The position numbers and the translations under genes were made by a program. The notes under the pieces are model-generated. The model saw only the letters and a program-made list of their open reading frames with translations. It was not told where the DNA came from and did not search any database. A DNA stretch of 64,000 nucleotides from Bradysia coprophila (taxonomy: Eukaryota; Arthropoda; Insecta; Diptera; Sciaridae): the NCBI RefSeq assembly GCF_014529535.1, contig NW_023503372.1, positions 1,033,987 through 1,097,986 on the forward strand, given 5' to 3'. Positions within the stretch are counted from its first letter, which is position 1. Every line of letters begins with the position of its first letter. Shown in pieces: positions 13,140-24,450 of this stretch.

Positions 13140-15044
13140 TTAATCAACTTCTTCAACAGTTGGCCCAGATTGCTGTCCAAAACCACCAGCCTGTTGTCCA
13201 CAACTTGTCGACTGATTGCCGCCGTGCAACTTTGTCATGATCGGACTGCACAATTTGGTCAATTCTTTCAGTCTGTCTTCGAACTCTTCCTTCTCTGCCA
13301 AGGAATTTCCGTCCAACCATTTGATGTTCTCGTTGCATTTGTCCCGAACCAGTGTTTTGTCCGATTCACTCAATTTATCACCAGACTCATCAACGGCCTG
13401 CTTAACACCGAAGATATAACTTTCCAAATTGTTTCTGGCTGTGATCTTTTCCCGTTGCCGTTCATCTTCCTCCTTGTAGCGTTCGGCTTCGGCTAACATT
13501 CGATCGATTTCGGATTGTGACAGTCTTCCCTTGTCGTTTTTGATTGTGATGTTCTTGACGTTGCCTGTGCTCAGTTCTTTGGCCGATACGTTCAAAATGC
13601 CATTGGCGTCCATATCGAATGTGACCTCGATTTTTGGTACACCTCTGGGTGCTGGCGGTATTCCCGACAGGTCGAAATTGCCCAGCAGATTGTTGTCTTT
13701 GGTTAAAGCTCGTTCGCCTTCATACACTTGAATAGAAACGCCCGGTTGATTGTCCGCATATGTTGAGAATGTTTGAGTTTGTTTGCATGGAATTCTGGAG
13801 TTTCTATCGACGATTTTTGTCATCACACCACCGGCCGTTTCGATACCAAGCGAAAGTGGTGCCACATCGACCAAAAGTACGTCCTGAATCTTAGAGTCCT
13901 GGTCTCCGTTTATGATGGCAGCTTGCACAGCTGCACCATAGGCAACGGCCTCGTCCGGATTGATCGATAAGTTCAGTGCCTTTCCGCAGAAATAGTTCTG
14001 CAGCAATGACTGCACTTTGGGAATTCTCGTTGAACCGCCAACCATCACAATGTCGTCGATTTGTCGTTTGTCCATTTTAGCATCACGTAAAGCCTTTTCC
14101 ACCGGTTCAATCGTCGCTCGGAATAGGTCGGCGCACAGCTCTTCGAAACGGGCACGCGAAATTTTCGTGTAGAAATCAATGCCGTCGATGAGAGCGTCAA
14201 TTTCGATTGTAGCTTCCGTACTGGACGACAAAGTACGTTTAGCCCGTTCGGCTGCTGTTCTCAATCGTCGAAGCGCCCGTGCATTGGCAGTCAAATCCTT
14301 TTTGTACTTTCGTTTGAATTCTTCGCAGAAATGACTCACAAGTCGATTGTCGAAGTCCTCGCCACCCAAATGTGTGTCGCCAGCTGTAGATTTCACCTCG
14401 AACAACGATCCTTCGTCGATGCTGAGAATGGACACATCAAAAGTGCCACCTCCCAAGTCGAAAATCAGAACATTTCGTTCGCCTTTCAGATTCTTATCCA
14501 GACCATAAGCCAATGCTGCGGCTGTCGGTTCATTGATGATACGAAGTACGTTGAGTCCAGCAATCACACCGGCGTCTTTGGTTGCTTGCCGCTGTGAATC
14601 ATTGAAATAAGCTGGTACTGTAATGACCGCATTCTGAACCGATTCACCAAGGTATGCCTCGGCCGTTTCCTTCATTTTTGTTAGAACCATTGAACTGATT
14701 TCTTCCGGTGCGAATCGTTTCCGTTCACCTTTGAATTCTGCAACAATTTTCGGCTTTCCATTTTCACTCAGCACAGTGAATGGCCAGTGTTTCATGTCCT
14801 CTTGGATTTTCTTGTCATCGTATTTGCGTCCAATAAGTCGTTTTGCATCGAAAATCGTATTCTTGGGATTCATAGCCACTTGATTCTTGGCTGCATCGCC
14901 AATCAAACGTTCCGAATCGGAGAATGCAACATAGCTGGGCGTTGTACGGTTTCCTTGATCGTTGGCAATAATTTCCACCTTTCCGTGCTGGAACACTCCA
15001 ACGCAGGAGTATGTGGTACCCAAATCAATTCCGATTGCTGGCAT
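13140..15044 (-). CDS. Hsp70: Heat shock protein 70, copy A (634 aa)
   Basis: Intronless ATP-dependent chaperone of the cytosol and nucleus. The start ATG at 15044 gives [17 protein letters not shown]. The ATPase domain shows IDLGTTYS near residue 6, [10 protein letters not shown] near 196 and the [11 protein letters not shown] block near 335. The substrate-binding domain and helical lid follow, and the protein ends in EEVD, the cytosolic signature that docks TPR co-chaperones. The length of 634 is typical of inducible insect Hsp70. Its divergent partner at 17142 has the same protein apart from one residue (Asp568 here, Gly there). A TATA box, heat-shock elements and an A-rich ATG-free leader indicate heat-inducible transcription. 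TTTATT (minus-strand AATAAA) at 13086-13091 is the likely poly(A) signal. Confidence 0.97.
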   Translation of the reverse strand: MPAIGIDLGTTYSCVGVFQHGKVEIIANDQGNRTTPSYVAFSDSERLIGDAAKNQVAMNPKNTIFDAKRLIGRKYDDKKIQEDMKHWPFTVLSENGKPKIVAEFKGERKRFAPEEISSMVLTKMKETAEAYLGESVQNAVITVPAYFNDSQRQATKDAGVIAGLNVLRIINEPTAAALAYGLDKNLKGERNVLIFDLGGGTFDVSILSIDEGSLFEVKSTAGDTHLGGEDFDNRLVSHFCEEFKRKYKKDLTANARALRRLRTAAERAKRTLSSSTEATIEIDALIDGIDFYTKISRARFEELCADLFRATIEPVEKALRDAKMDKRQIDDIVMVGGSTRIPKVQSLLQNYFCGKALNLSINPDEAVAYGAAVQAAIINGDQDSKIQDVLLVDVAPLSLGIETAGGVMTKIVDRNSRIPCKQTQTFSTYADNQPGVSIQVYEGERALTKDNNLLGNFDLSGIPPAPRGVPKIEVTFDMDANGILNVSAKELSTGNVKNITIKNDKGRLSQSEIDRMLAEAERYKEEDERQREKITARNNLESYIFGVKQAVDESGDKLSESDKTLVRDKCNENIKWLDGNSLAEKEEFEDRLKELTKLCSPIMTKLHGGNQSTSCGQQAGGFGQQSGPTVEEVD

Positions 15045-15251
15045 TTTTGTTCACTTTGTCTCTTTGATAAACTTTTAATTTGTTGAATTTTCAAAATTTC
15101 TATTTGGATTTCACTTTTTTCTTTACACTTTTTCTTAAAATTTGCTTTCAAGATTTTCTGGCAAAATAATTTTCTTCTCTTTCACTTTATTGTTCACTGT
15201 TCACTGTTCGCTTGTTTGTTTTACTATGAAGCACCGTACAATTGTTCGCCG

Positions 15252-15301
15252 TTTATATATTCAAACCGTTCGTATAGCGACTTTTCATGCATTTTCTAGA
15301 A
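15252..15301 (-). promoter_or_regulatory. Hsp70 copy A core promoter and HSE
   Basis: On the minus strand a TATATAAA box lies at 15259-15252 and a canonical heat-shock unit TTCTAGAA at 15301-15294. Further HSE-like TTC/GAA units lie upstream, near 15340-15390. The layout is the same as copy B. Confidence 0.8.
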
Positions 15302-15425
15302 AACTCTCAACAGCTCGATAACACATTTGTAGTGGTTTCGTGAACTCTTCAGATTGTACTCGAACAGTGTAAAACCGTTCCAATGTTTTCTCTATTTGGT
15401 TGTGCTGGATGTTTCGAGAAACGAA

Positions 15426-16756
15426 TGAAATGTTGTTGTTTTTTAGTTATAGCCATCGATATAATGTAGTGTCCACAGTATCGATTGTAATATCATAGGT
15501 CAATTAAATATCATGTACTCATTAATTAGGTCCCACCTTTTGGGTGGGTCAGGTCACACTTGACTGATAATTTTCACAAAATTATGATCGCACTTAAAAC
15601 GCTCATAGCTCCCAAATGGGCGATCTTTTGGGAAAACCATGAAACAAGTGTCGACTAGAATTTGAAACTCTGTAACTTTGCCCTAAAACGAACTTTCTAT
15701 CTACCATATTTTCCAAGTATGAAACGCTCATAGGTTGGTAAAATTCATCAATTTCAAAACGAATGAAAATCCGTTTCTTCATGTAAATATCAAAATTTTG
15801 AAATTCAATATCTCGGCGAAATCTTAACCTGTTTTAACTTGTGATAGCTAGTTGAACTCGTATGGACGCTCAGATTACAAATAATATATATTTTTTTCAA
15901 ATTTTTTTAATGTGAACGTACTTGCGTCACGGCCCTTCACTAACGTAGGGCCATGATTATCAACAGGGGAAAATCCTGTTTTTCTGGAATAGTTTCCAAA
16001 TCCTTAGGCGATGGTAAATTAATGATAGAAATTAGGAATTATTCGAGAATTTAATTCAATGTAGTGCTATTTATTAATTACAGCCTGATGAAGCTCTTAA
16101 TAAACCGAGCGATATATTGCACCAAAATGAAACAGTTTTTCAATCCACCGCTAAATTTCATGTCAACGTCAACGAGAAAACATTAGGGCGGCATTACTCA
16201 TCTTCGAACTTAACCTCTGGATTAACTAGTTTCATCAAAATCAGTTAAGAATTACTCAATACTCAAGTTATCGTCGTGACAAAAAAAATGTTTAATTTTT
16301 AGACACTTGGGGAGTTATTGCATGAGCCGAAGGCGAAATAATAGCAATTTTTCACTGCTACTATTTCACCCAGATAGATAAAAACAATTACGTTTTTCTT
16401 AACATTTCATACATTTTCAAACATCGCGTACTTGTGTGGTTACAAACATTTTAGGTTTTTTTCTGGCGCAAGACCCTTGACTTTCAGTCAAGGTAATAAA
16501 GTAAATATCAGTTCATTTTTTTTGAATTTTATTTCATTCATTTACAAATACTCAAGTACACATACAAATACAACTTTCGTTGGCTTCGTCCCAATTATTC
16601 AAATTCATTCACAACTAATACTCGATTCAACATTTGAAGGTATTTTCCAGAAAAATTGTCTCAAAATAAAATTTTTATTTTTAGAATCCTTCGCAATGGA
16701 TTTATGTTTGTAAATATTTATTCAAGAGCAAGTTCAAACTAATTATATCATTTTAT
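15426..16756. other. Unique spacer between the Hsp70 arms
   Basis: About 1.3 kb of AT-rich sequence with no supported gene. It contains the 51-base dispersed repeat at 15908-15958 and small imperfect palindromes. It separates the two divergent heat-shock promoters. Confidence 0.6.
15908..15958. repeat. 51-bp dispersed repeat with hairpin, copy 1
   Basis: Nearly identical to 33946-33996, with two or three differences around CGTACTTGCG versus CGGGCTTGCG. The core contains the hairpin GGCCC..GGGCC around TTCACTAACGTA. It is probably the end of a longer transposon family. Confidence 0.65.
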
Positions 16757-16843
16757 TCGTTTCGAGGAACATCCAGCACACCGCACAACCAAATAGAGAA
16801 AACATTGGAACGGTTTTACACTGTTCGAGTACAATCTGAAGAG

Positions 16844-16936
16844 TTCACGAAACCACTACAAATGTGTTATCGAGCTGTTGAGAGTTTTCTAGAAAATGCA
16901 TGAAAAGTCGCTATACGAACGGTTTGAATATATAAA
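16844..16936 (+). promoter_or_regulatory. Hsp70 copy B core promoter and HSEs
   Basis: TTCACGAA at 16844-16851 and TTCTAGAA at 16887-16894 are inverted GAA units that bind heat-shock factor. TATATAAA lies at 16929-16936. The A-rich leader from about 16960 to 17141 contains no ATG, as in Drosophila Hsp70 mRNAs that are translated during heat shock. Confidence 0.8.
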
Positions 16937-17141
16937 CGGCGAACAATTGTACGGTGCTTCATAGTAAAACAAACAAGCGAACAGTGAACAGTGAACAATA
17001 AAGTGAAAGAGAAGAAAATTATTTTGCCAGAAAATCTTGAAAGCAAATTAAGAAAAAGTGTAAAGAAAAAAGTGAAATCCAAATAGAAATTTTGAAAATT
17101 CAACAAATTAAAAGTTTATCAAAGAGACAAAGTGAACAAAA

Positions 17142-19046
17142 ATGCCAGCAATCGGAATTGATTTGGGTACCACATACTCCTGCGTTGGAGTGTTCCAGCA
17201 CGGAAAGGTGGAAATTATTGCCAACGATCAAGGAAACCGTACAACGCCCAGCTATGTTGCATTCTCCGATTCGGAACGTTTGATTGGCGATGCAGCCAAG
17301 AATCAAGTGGCTATGAATCCCAAGAATACGATTTTCGATGCAAAACGACTTATTGGACGTAAATACGATGACAAGAAAATCCAAGAGGACATGAAACACT
17401 GGCCATTCACTGTGCTGAGTGAAAATGGAAAGCCGAAAATTGTTGCAGAATTCAAAGGTGAACGGAAACGATTCGCACCGGAAGAAATCAGTTCAATGGT
17501 TCTAACAAAAATGAAGGAAACGGCCGAGGCATACCTTGGTGAATCGGTTCAGAATGCGGTCATTACAGTACCAGCTTATTTCAATGATTCACAGCGGCAA
17601 GCAACCAAAGACGCCGGTGTGATTGCTGGACTCAACGTACTTCGTATCATCAATGAACCGACAGCCGCAGCATTGGCTTATGGTCTGGATAAGAATCTGA
17701 AAGGCGAACGAAATGTTCTGATTTTCGACTTGGGAGGTGGCACTTTTGATGTGTCCATTCTCAGCATCGACGAAGGATCGTTGTTCGAGGTGAAATCTAC
17801 AGCTGGCGACACACATTTGGGTGGCGAGGACTTCGACAATCGACTTGTGAGTCATTTCTGCGAAGAATTCAAACGAAAGTACAAAAAGGATTTGACTGCC
17901 AATGCACGGGCGCTTCGACGATTGAGAACAGCAGCCGAACGGGCTAAACGTACTTTGTCGTCCAGTACGGAAGCTACAATCGAAATTGACGCTCTCATCG
18001 ACGGCATTGATTTCTACACGAAAATTTCGCGTGCCCGTTTCGAAGAGCTGTGCGCCGACCTATTCCGAGCGACGATTGAACCGGTGGAAAAGGCTTTACG
18101 TGATGCTAAAATGGACAAACGACAAATCGACGACATTGTGATGGTTGGCGGTTCAACGAGAATTCCCAAAGTGCAGTCATTGCTGCAGAACTATTTCTGC
18201 GGAAAGGCACTGAACTTATCGATCAATCCGGACGAGGCCGTTGCCTATGGTGCAGCTGTGCAAGCTGCCATCATAAACGGAGACCAGGACTCTAAGATTC
18301 AGGACGTACTTTTGGTCGATGTGGCACCACTTTCGCTTGGTATCGAAACGGCCGGTGGTGTGATGACAAAAATCGTCGATAGAAACTCCAGAATTCCATG
18401 CAAACAAACTCAAACATTCTCAACATATGCGGACAATCAACCGGGCGTTTCTATTCAAGTGTATGAAGGCGAACGAGCTTTAACCAAAGACAACAATCTG
18501 CTGGGCAATTTCGACCTGTCGGGAATACCGCCAGCACCCAGAGGTGTACCAAAAATCGAGGTCACATTCGATATGGACGCCAATGGCATTTTGAACGTAT
18601 CGGCCAAAGAACTGAGCACAGGCAACGTCAAGAATATCACAATCAAAAACGACAAGGGAAGACTGTCACAATCCGAAATCGATCGAATGTTAGCCGAAGC
18701 CGAACGCTACAAGGAGGAAGATGAACGGCAACGGGAAAAGATCACAGCCAGAAACAATTTGGAAAGTTATATCTTCGGTGTTAAGCAGGCCGTTGATGAG
18801 TCTGGTGATAAATTGAGTGAATCGGACAAGACACTGGTTCGGGGCAAATGCAACGAGAACATCAAATGGCTGGACGGAAATTCCTTGGCAGAGAAGGAAG
18901 AGTTCGAAGACAGACTGAAAGAATTGACCAAATTGTGCAGTCCGATCATGACAAAATTGCACGGCGGCAATCAGTCGACAAGTTGTGGACAACAGGCTGG
19001 TGGTTTTGGACAGCAATCTGGGCCAACTGTTGAAGAAGTTGATTAA
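17142..19046 (+). CDS. Hsp70: Heat shock protein 70, copy B (634 aa)
   Basis: Divergent twin of copy A, with the same intronless structure, same length and same EEVD terminus. ATPase domain motifs (IDLGTTYS near residue 6, [10 protein letters not shown] near 196) and the helical lid are intact, so both copies should be functional. The only protein difference I see is Gly568 in place of Asp568, in the lid. Silent differences are few and mostly lie towards the 3' end. AATAAA is at 19095-19100. Such pairs are known in Drosophila at 87A, where gene conversion keeps the copies alike; the same process is inferred here. Confidence 0.97.
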   Translation: MPAIGIDLGTTYSCVGVFQHGKVEIIANDQGNRTTPSYVAFSDSERLIGDAAKNQVAMNPKNTIFDAKRLIGRKYDDKKIQEDMKHWPFTVLSENGKPKIVAEFKGERKRFAPEEISSMVLTKMKETAEAYLGESVQNAVITVPAYFNDSQRQATKDAGVIAGLNVLRIINEPTAAALAYGLDKNLKGERNVLIFDLGGGTFDVSILSIDEGSLFEVKSTAGDTHLGGEDFDNRLVSHFCEEFKRKYKKDLTANARALRRLRTAAERAKRTLSSSTEATIEIDALIDGIDFYTKISRARFEELCADLFRATIEPVEKALRDAKMDKRQIDDIVMVGGSTRIPKVQSLLQNYFCGKALNLSINPDEAVAYGAAVQAAIINGDQDSKIQDVLLVDVAPLSLGIETAGGVMTKIVDRNSRIPCKQTQTFSTYADNQPGVSIQVYEGERALTKDNNLLGNFDLSGIPPAPRGVPKIEVTFDMDANGILNVSAKELSTGNVKNITIKNDKGRLSQSEIDRMLAEAERYKEEDERQREKITARNNLESYIFGVKQAVDESGDKLSESDKTLVRGKCNENIKWLDGNSLAEKEEFEDRLKELTKLCSPIMTKLHGGNQSTSCGQQAGGFGQQSGPTVEEVD

Positions 19047-19176
19047 GCTATAATTGTTATGTACTGCACTGACTGAACGAATTATTTTTAATTTAATAAA
19101 ATTTTAAGTTTAGTTTTAAGAGTCAAAAAAATTGTTTTTCATTTTGTTGGCTTGAGTTGAGCAAAACAGGTCAAGC

Positions 19177-20133
19177 CGCGACACAGGAAACTTTGTCCTT
19201 TTCATACCTTTAAATTCAATGATCACATCAGTTGTAAAGACAATCTCCGGGAAAATGTCAGAGTTGTAGAAAAGTGAAATAATTTGGGGACCTACAAGAT
19301 TGAAAATTTTCTGAAGAGGATTCCCTTGACTTGAAACCTGGAATAATTTTTAGTTGACTTATCCGAGGACTTATCATAGGAGTAGCCTAGTCGCTTCATC
19401 AGGAATTGTGGGCAACTTTCTAGCGAGGGAAGCACAACATGTGTCTCAAGCAAGAAGCCATGAATTTTGACTAGATTGGAACTAGTTGGAGCGGTCAAGG
19501 TTACCTCCACAGAATAGATCGATCGATCCTATATGTTCTTGTGGTCTTTTACCTGAGTACTGGTGTACGCATCCTTCGATACTAAGAAATGTAGGGTTCC
19601 GGTGATAGGGGAAGCAGGAAACAAGATTTTCCATACCTCGAATCTATCCCAAACGTTAAACGACTGCATACCGTCACCATACTTTTTAAGTAAACGTGTT
19701 ATTGCTTTGGTTTACCTTAGTGTTAAATGCGAAAGCTTGTACTTCACTTGTTTCGTTTTTCCCGAAAATAGGTCTTGGTTTGGAGTGCGAGCACAGTTAG
19801 ATTTCGATGTTTTGGGGTCAATGGTTTCAATGGTTTTTCGACTCCAATAACTTCACAAAGTTGTTAAAATCTTTGCAAGACTCAAACTCAATTAGAGCCT
19901 TCATCATCGACGTCTTAAGGGAATGTGTTTGTGGGCACAGTGAGAAACAATTTTTCTTCAAACATCGAAATGTTGTTGGCGACAAAACATTTAGCACAGG
20001 GATTGGGGCACTCCAAATCTGCCAAGAAATATTTTCACGATGACTGAAATTTTGTTTCGCCTTTCCTCGAGACGCAACCATCTTCAGATGTTGTAGAAAA
20101 CTCTCCGTTTTTTTCAACCTCTTAGAACAAGGA
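19177..20133. other. Intergenic, no gene seen
   Basis: Short ORFs on both strands have no recognisable motif, no splice framework and no family resemblance. The region lies between the Hsp70 B 3' end and the 3' UTR of the MAPEG gene, whose TTTATT (minus-strand AATAAA) is at 20134-20139. Confidence 0.5.
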
Positions 20134-20169
20134 TTTATTCGTTACAAACGTAAAGCTACGGACATTAAT

Positions 20170-20984
20170 CTATGAAAATAAAACTAATTTTAAACTGAGT
20201 TTCACTGTTGCGACCAGAAGCATCAAAAGTCCAATGTACGCATATGCTCCTCGCATTCTATAAACCAAGAAGGACAATCGGTTAGTTGATGGAGGTTCAT
20301 TTAATTAAAATTTGAAAAGTGAAGAATCGTACCTGTTCTTAGGATCACCGGTGTAATATCCCTTCGAGTATGAAACTTTGCCAGCCACCCAAATCAGACC
20401 GCCAATGGCAACGAAAATCGGCATATCAAGACCACCAAACAAGAGTAGGAGTAGGAACTGTGAATATCCTTCCAATGTGTTTTGATGAGCTCTGTAAATA
20501 GAATTGGTTTGAATCCGGTACAGCGGCGACCACTTCGACGGTCATGCAAACTATAAATATTTCGGACATACCTTTGGTAGCAATTGAATGCGTCATTATC
20601 AGCGGCGTACATGGTTGGATATTTGACCTTATGTTGTTTACGTGCTTTGCCGACCTATTCAAAAAATTTGGAATCTCGTTAGCAACGCTAGTCTGCTTTC
20701 AACCCACAAGCAAAATAATCATGGAAATTTCCCGAGGTTTAAAAAAAGGTTGGTCGCCCTGGGTGAGCCAAAATTTCCTAGTGCTTCCTTCCACCTAACA
20801 AGCTACCAGATTTTGTAATAATGTAATAATATTTTACCTGCATAGCCTGCCACATCAGCAGAAAACTGGAGATAACAGCCACCAAAATTACGTATCCATA
20901 GTCTTTCGCAAGTGCAAAGGCCACTGTGTGATCTCCTGAACCGAGAGACGATCCTCCAAAAAGACAACAAAATAATCCAGCCAT
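20170..20984 (-). CDS. Microsomal glutathione S-transferase 3-like (MAPEG), 158 aa
   Basis: Four coding exons on the minus strand: 20984-20838, 20654-20572, 20491-20333 and 20257-20170. All have GT..AG junctions and continuous phase, giving 158 residues. Key family marks are LAKDYGYVILVAV with the following membrane helix, VGKARKQHKVKYPTMYA, and the motif FNCYQRAHQNTLE, which defines the MGST3/LTC4 synthase/FLAP branch. Later come helices around FLLLLLFGG and GGLIWVAGK, then YYTGDPKNR. Four membrane segments are expected, in the ER or outer mitochondrial membrane. Family knowledge: glutathione-dependent transferase and peroxidase acting on lipid hydroperoxides or leukotriene-like substrates. 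The N terminus carries an extra Cys-rich MAGLFCCLFGGSS segment before the conserved start of the family. Identification is secure at family level; the precise substrate is unknown. Confidence 0.92.
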
Positions 20985-21790
20985 TTTACTAGCAAAACGA
21001 TCGTCAGAGTGTTATACAAGGCACAAACGAATTTTCAGCAAGTCACTGATTAACAATCTACGACTCAGTATATTATATTCACACCCAATGTTCTCCCACA
21101 GTGCTGATAAAAAATGAATGGTTTGTCGAGCAAAGCTGTGCTTTATATATCTACTTTATGTTATCGCACGATAAACCGCTATAGATTACTGCGGGTCTCG
21201 AATTTTCCAATGTTTTTTTAGAGACGCACCATTACAATCCTTTTCATAACACGAACCGTATAGGCGTTAGATAAAAAATATGTCGATTCATCTACCGGTA
21301 TCGATTACACAGAGAATTTAATAGTTTCAACCACAGAAGTATTAACACGTCAGAGAGAGCTGTGTAGTGTTTGTTTATAAATAACTCGTAATATGACAGC
21401 CAGCCGGTTATTATGATGCAACCGTAGCCGTCCCTTCTCCAATTCCAATCATGCCAATGCTATCCGGACTTATATGACAAATTAATGAGTAAGGTGAGAA
21501 AGTGAGCGAAACCCTATCGTTTTCCCCTCAAAAAACAAATTCGATTTTGACACAAATCTCAATATTTAATGTCCAATCACGCCTAGCCTATTGTTTATAA
21601 TATGCATATCAAGCAAAAAATATAAACGAAAAAGTGATTCTCATAAAAAAGCATTAAATTCGACAACACATCCAAACTACTGCACCCAGCGTAAGCAATT
21701 TTCATATTAAAGAATTTCTTTGTTCCCTAATCGTTCGAATAAAGTGAACAAAAAATTTCAATTCCGAATTTTCCTTTTCGGAAAAGCAGT
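20985..21790. other. Divergent intergenic promoter region
   Basis: Separates the head-to-head MAPEG (-) and reticulocalbin (+) genes. A minus-strand TATA box is visible; no clear core promoter is seen for the plus-strand gene. The region is AT-rich with no further gene. Confidence 0.55.
21142..21149 (-). promoter_or_regulatory. TATA box of the MAPEG gene
   Basis: TATATAAA on the minus strand, about 160 bases upstream of the ATG at 20984. A transcription start near 21115 would leave a leader of about 130 bases. Confidence 0.45.
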
Positions 21791-24244
21791 ATGAAAATGC
21801 CGGGATGGTATAGACAGTCGATCGGGATAATATTCGTATTATTGGCATTGGGAATTATTGGCTCGTCGAGTGGTGCTACAACGCACAAACACGAACACCA
21901 TGGTCACAAAGAGCGGACGGAAGATGGTAGTTTCAGTCCTAGAGATTCACATCATCACGGTGATAGTGGCGAGCATAATGTTGAATTTGATCACGAAGCG
22001 ATTTTAGGTAATTTTCGCGGAATGAAAATTTCGAAGATTTTTTTTCTTATAAAAACATCTTATGGCCGTAGGAAGCGTCAGGGAAGCAGAAGAGTTCGAT
22101 AATTTATCACCGGAGGAGTCGAAGAAGCGCTTAGCGGTTTTAGTGACTAAAATGGACTTGAATAGTAAGTACAGCTTTTGACTTTTCTTTTTCGGAGCCG
22201 AAGCATTGCCTGTCATATGGCTAATGGAGTTAGAAATTCCCGACAGTTAGGAACACGTAGTGATTTAAAGGCTACGAAAGTTTTGTTTCATCTCGGGTCT
22301 CATCTCTAGAAGACCTTTTACCGTAACTGGCTTGAGCTCACAGAAATCCTTACTTATATCTGAGTGATTACACTACGTTTGACTTGCTGTCACTTTCGTC
22401 CTGCAGATATGATCGATGCAGTTCGAGCGAGTGTTCGAGGGTGTTTTGTGTGGTCAAAGAGACACAAATCACTCGAAAAAACCGCTACATCACAAGGTCA
22501 ACACATAATTTTTGACAGCAAAGACACCTGAAGTGTCATGTGAGGTGGTGAACATGGGACCAATTTTTGTAAATTTTCCTTAATTTTCCAAAAAAAAATT
22601 GGGAAAATTTCGAAAATTTGTGTGAAAATTTAGCAAATAACGAGAAAAATGTTTTTCCAAAAAAAATTCCCTGGAAAATCGCAGTTTTCTCACCAGCGTC
22701 TTGCGTTACGAAATTATTTTTTTCTTCATCTAGTCCCTTTTCCATCAGATTAATTTTTGCAAATAAAATCTCTTATCTCTATTTTTTGTTAGTTTATATG
22801 TGTCCATAGTTATCAGCATTAAATTCGGAATGCAAACATTGAATTCAACATTTTCATTTGTGCAATGCATCTTGGCTGCACAAAATCCTTGATAGTTTGT
22901 ATTGAAGAACTTCTTTCTTCTAAGATCTAAAAATAATTTTCATAACCGATTAACCATTTACAGCCGTTTTACTGTGTAATCTACTACTTCATTATTTGAT
23001 CTTAGTATTTTCGTAATATTGATACCAAATCTTTTACTTCATTTCTTTTGAACATTCTTTTTGCTACATGAAAGATTGCATGACTCGGATGTCATTTATT
23101 CCTAAAAACGTTATCGATAACAGATGATAGCCTGCAACACACGCTCGACGCTGAATTCTCTATGTCAAGGCAGCTGCCTTGTCTAGGTATTTTGCTTTTT
23201 ATTTTCAACTTCTGTGTGAAACTGTGTAACGATAGAAACAAATTGTATTTGGATTAACGTTTACCTCCGGCAGTACTTAAAGGAAAATTTGTCTCAATTA
23301 ATAGGTATAAGGAAGGAAGTCTCCACGCATGAAACCTTTCATAGAAAAGGGCATAGAATGTCTGACTGAATTGTTTTTTCCTTCTGTTTCCTTTAGGCGA
23401 TAAATTCGTTGATCGACATGAGCTGAAAGCTTGGATATTGCGATCGTTTCGGTGAGCACTCAAATCTGCTTCTAAAACCTTCTTCTAAAAACTCTGCATT
23501 TTTCCTGTACAGATCACTCAGCGAAGAGGAAGGAAGTGAACGATTCACCGATATCGACGAGAACGAAGACAGTGAGATCACGTGGAAAGAGTACATAAAA
23601 GACACCTACGGCATGGAAGACGAAAATGAGCCGCGCGATCCCTTCCAATCGCCACATGCCGACGAAGAGGATAAACTACTAGCCGATGATCGTGTTATGT
23701 TCGATGCAGCCGATGCGAACCGTGACGGCAAATTGACAATCGAAGAGTTTATCGTATTCATGAGCCCCGAAGAGCACAAACACATGCTGCCAATCATTTT
23801 GCAGCAAACTTTGCGGGACAAAGACCGAAATTCGGATGGCAAAATCGATTTCCAGGAGTTCGTCGGTGAATCGGCTGAGAATCACGACAAGGAATGGTTG
23901 CTAACGGAAAAGGATAAATTTGACAGTGACTACGATTTGGATTCGGATGGTGTGTTGAATGGAAATGAAATACTTGCGTGGGTCGTTCCGAGCAATGAGT
24001 ATGTGTTGATTTTGGTGGAAACGGAGCGAGTGGTATGATTTATTGGAAAACTTCTTTTGAATTTATTTTCAGACAAGTCGCTGAAGAAGAAGTCGATCAT
24101 TTGTTTGCGTCCTCGGATGCTGACCACGATGACAGACTCGCGTACCAGGAAATTATTGACAATTACGACACGTTCGTTGGAAGCGAGGCAACGGACTACG
24201 GTGACCATTTGCAGAATATCGAACATTTCAGGGACGAACTGTGA
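21791..24244 (+). CDS. Reticulocalbin-2-like ER EF-hand protein (340 aa)
   Basis: Exons 21791-22007, 22072-22164, 23397-23451, 23513-23998 and 24073-24244 join in phase to give 340 residues. The start at ATG 21791 gives a signal peptide (MKMPGWYRQSIGIIFVLLA). A His-rich segment follows (HKHEHHGHK, DSHHHGD). Six EF-hand loops lie at about 101-112 (DLNSDKFVDRHE), 137-148 (weak), 189-200 (DANRDGKLTIEE), 226-237 (DRNSDGKIDFQE), 263-274 (DLDSDGVLNGNE) and 299-310 (DADHDDRLAYQE). The C terminus is RDEL, a KDEL-type retrieval signal. The blocks EWLLTEKDKF and LAWVVPSN and the ending GSEATDYGDHL fit the RCN2 branch of the CREC family rather than calumenin. Role: low-affinity calcium binding in the ER lumen and secretory pathway. 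It is tail to tail with IFT80, 206 bases apart; AATAAA is at 24426-24431. Confidence 0.93.
22165..23396 (+). other. Intron 2 of the reticulocalbin gene
   Basis: AT-rich 1.2 kb intron. At 22550-22720 it is dominated by GGAAAATTTTC-like runs of low complexity. Near its end it carries a copy of the GATAACAGATGA element (23020-23140). No coding signal. Confidence 0.6.
23020..23140 (+). repeat. GATAACAGATGA element, copy 1
   Basis: The block AAATCTTTTACTTCATTTC near 23030 is followed by TTTGCTACATGAAAG and ends with TATCGATAACAGATGATAGC (core 23116-23127). It lies in a reticulocalbin intron, plus orientation. Confidence 0.7.
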
Positions 24245-24450
24245 AATGTTTGTTTGCATAGAACAACAAAGACGAGAAGATTTTTCGTTTCCTATATTTA
24301 TTCTGCCAAAAAATAATCTCGCGCCATTCAACTGAGTTTGCTCAGTTTTTTGTATTATTTTTTTTCTCTCGTAAAGTATTCTTTCACCATTTTTGTATGT
24401 TTGTGTTGCGTGTGTCAATATACCGAATAAACAATTCGTCAATAGATGTT

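Larger units (their letters stand above)
13017..15425 (-). repeat. Left arm of Hsp70 inverted duplication
   Basis: This arm is an inverted, near-identical copy of 16757-19176. It spans the 3' flank, coding region, leader, TATA box and heat-shock elements. Similarity fades just outside these limits. By eye the coding regions differ at only a few positions, mostly in the last third, and a 2-base indel lies in the leader. Confidence 0.9.
16757..19176 (+). repeat. Right arm of Hsp70 inverted duplication
   Basis: Partner of 13017-15425. The boundaries are where similarity fades: near the CATCCAGCACA motif on the inner side and after GAGCAAAACAGGTCAAG on the outer side. Confidence 0.9.

Noticed and set aside
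14331-18970. ORFs of 60-110 codons antisense to or overlapping both Hsp70 genes
   Set aside because: They appear symmetrically in both arms only because the arms are copies; GC-balanced Hsp70 codons leave other frames open.
23930-24442. 170-codon minus-strand ORF over the reticulocalbin end
   Set aside because: Antisense to two true exons and their intron, with no recognisable motif.
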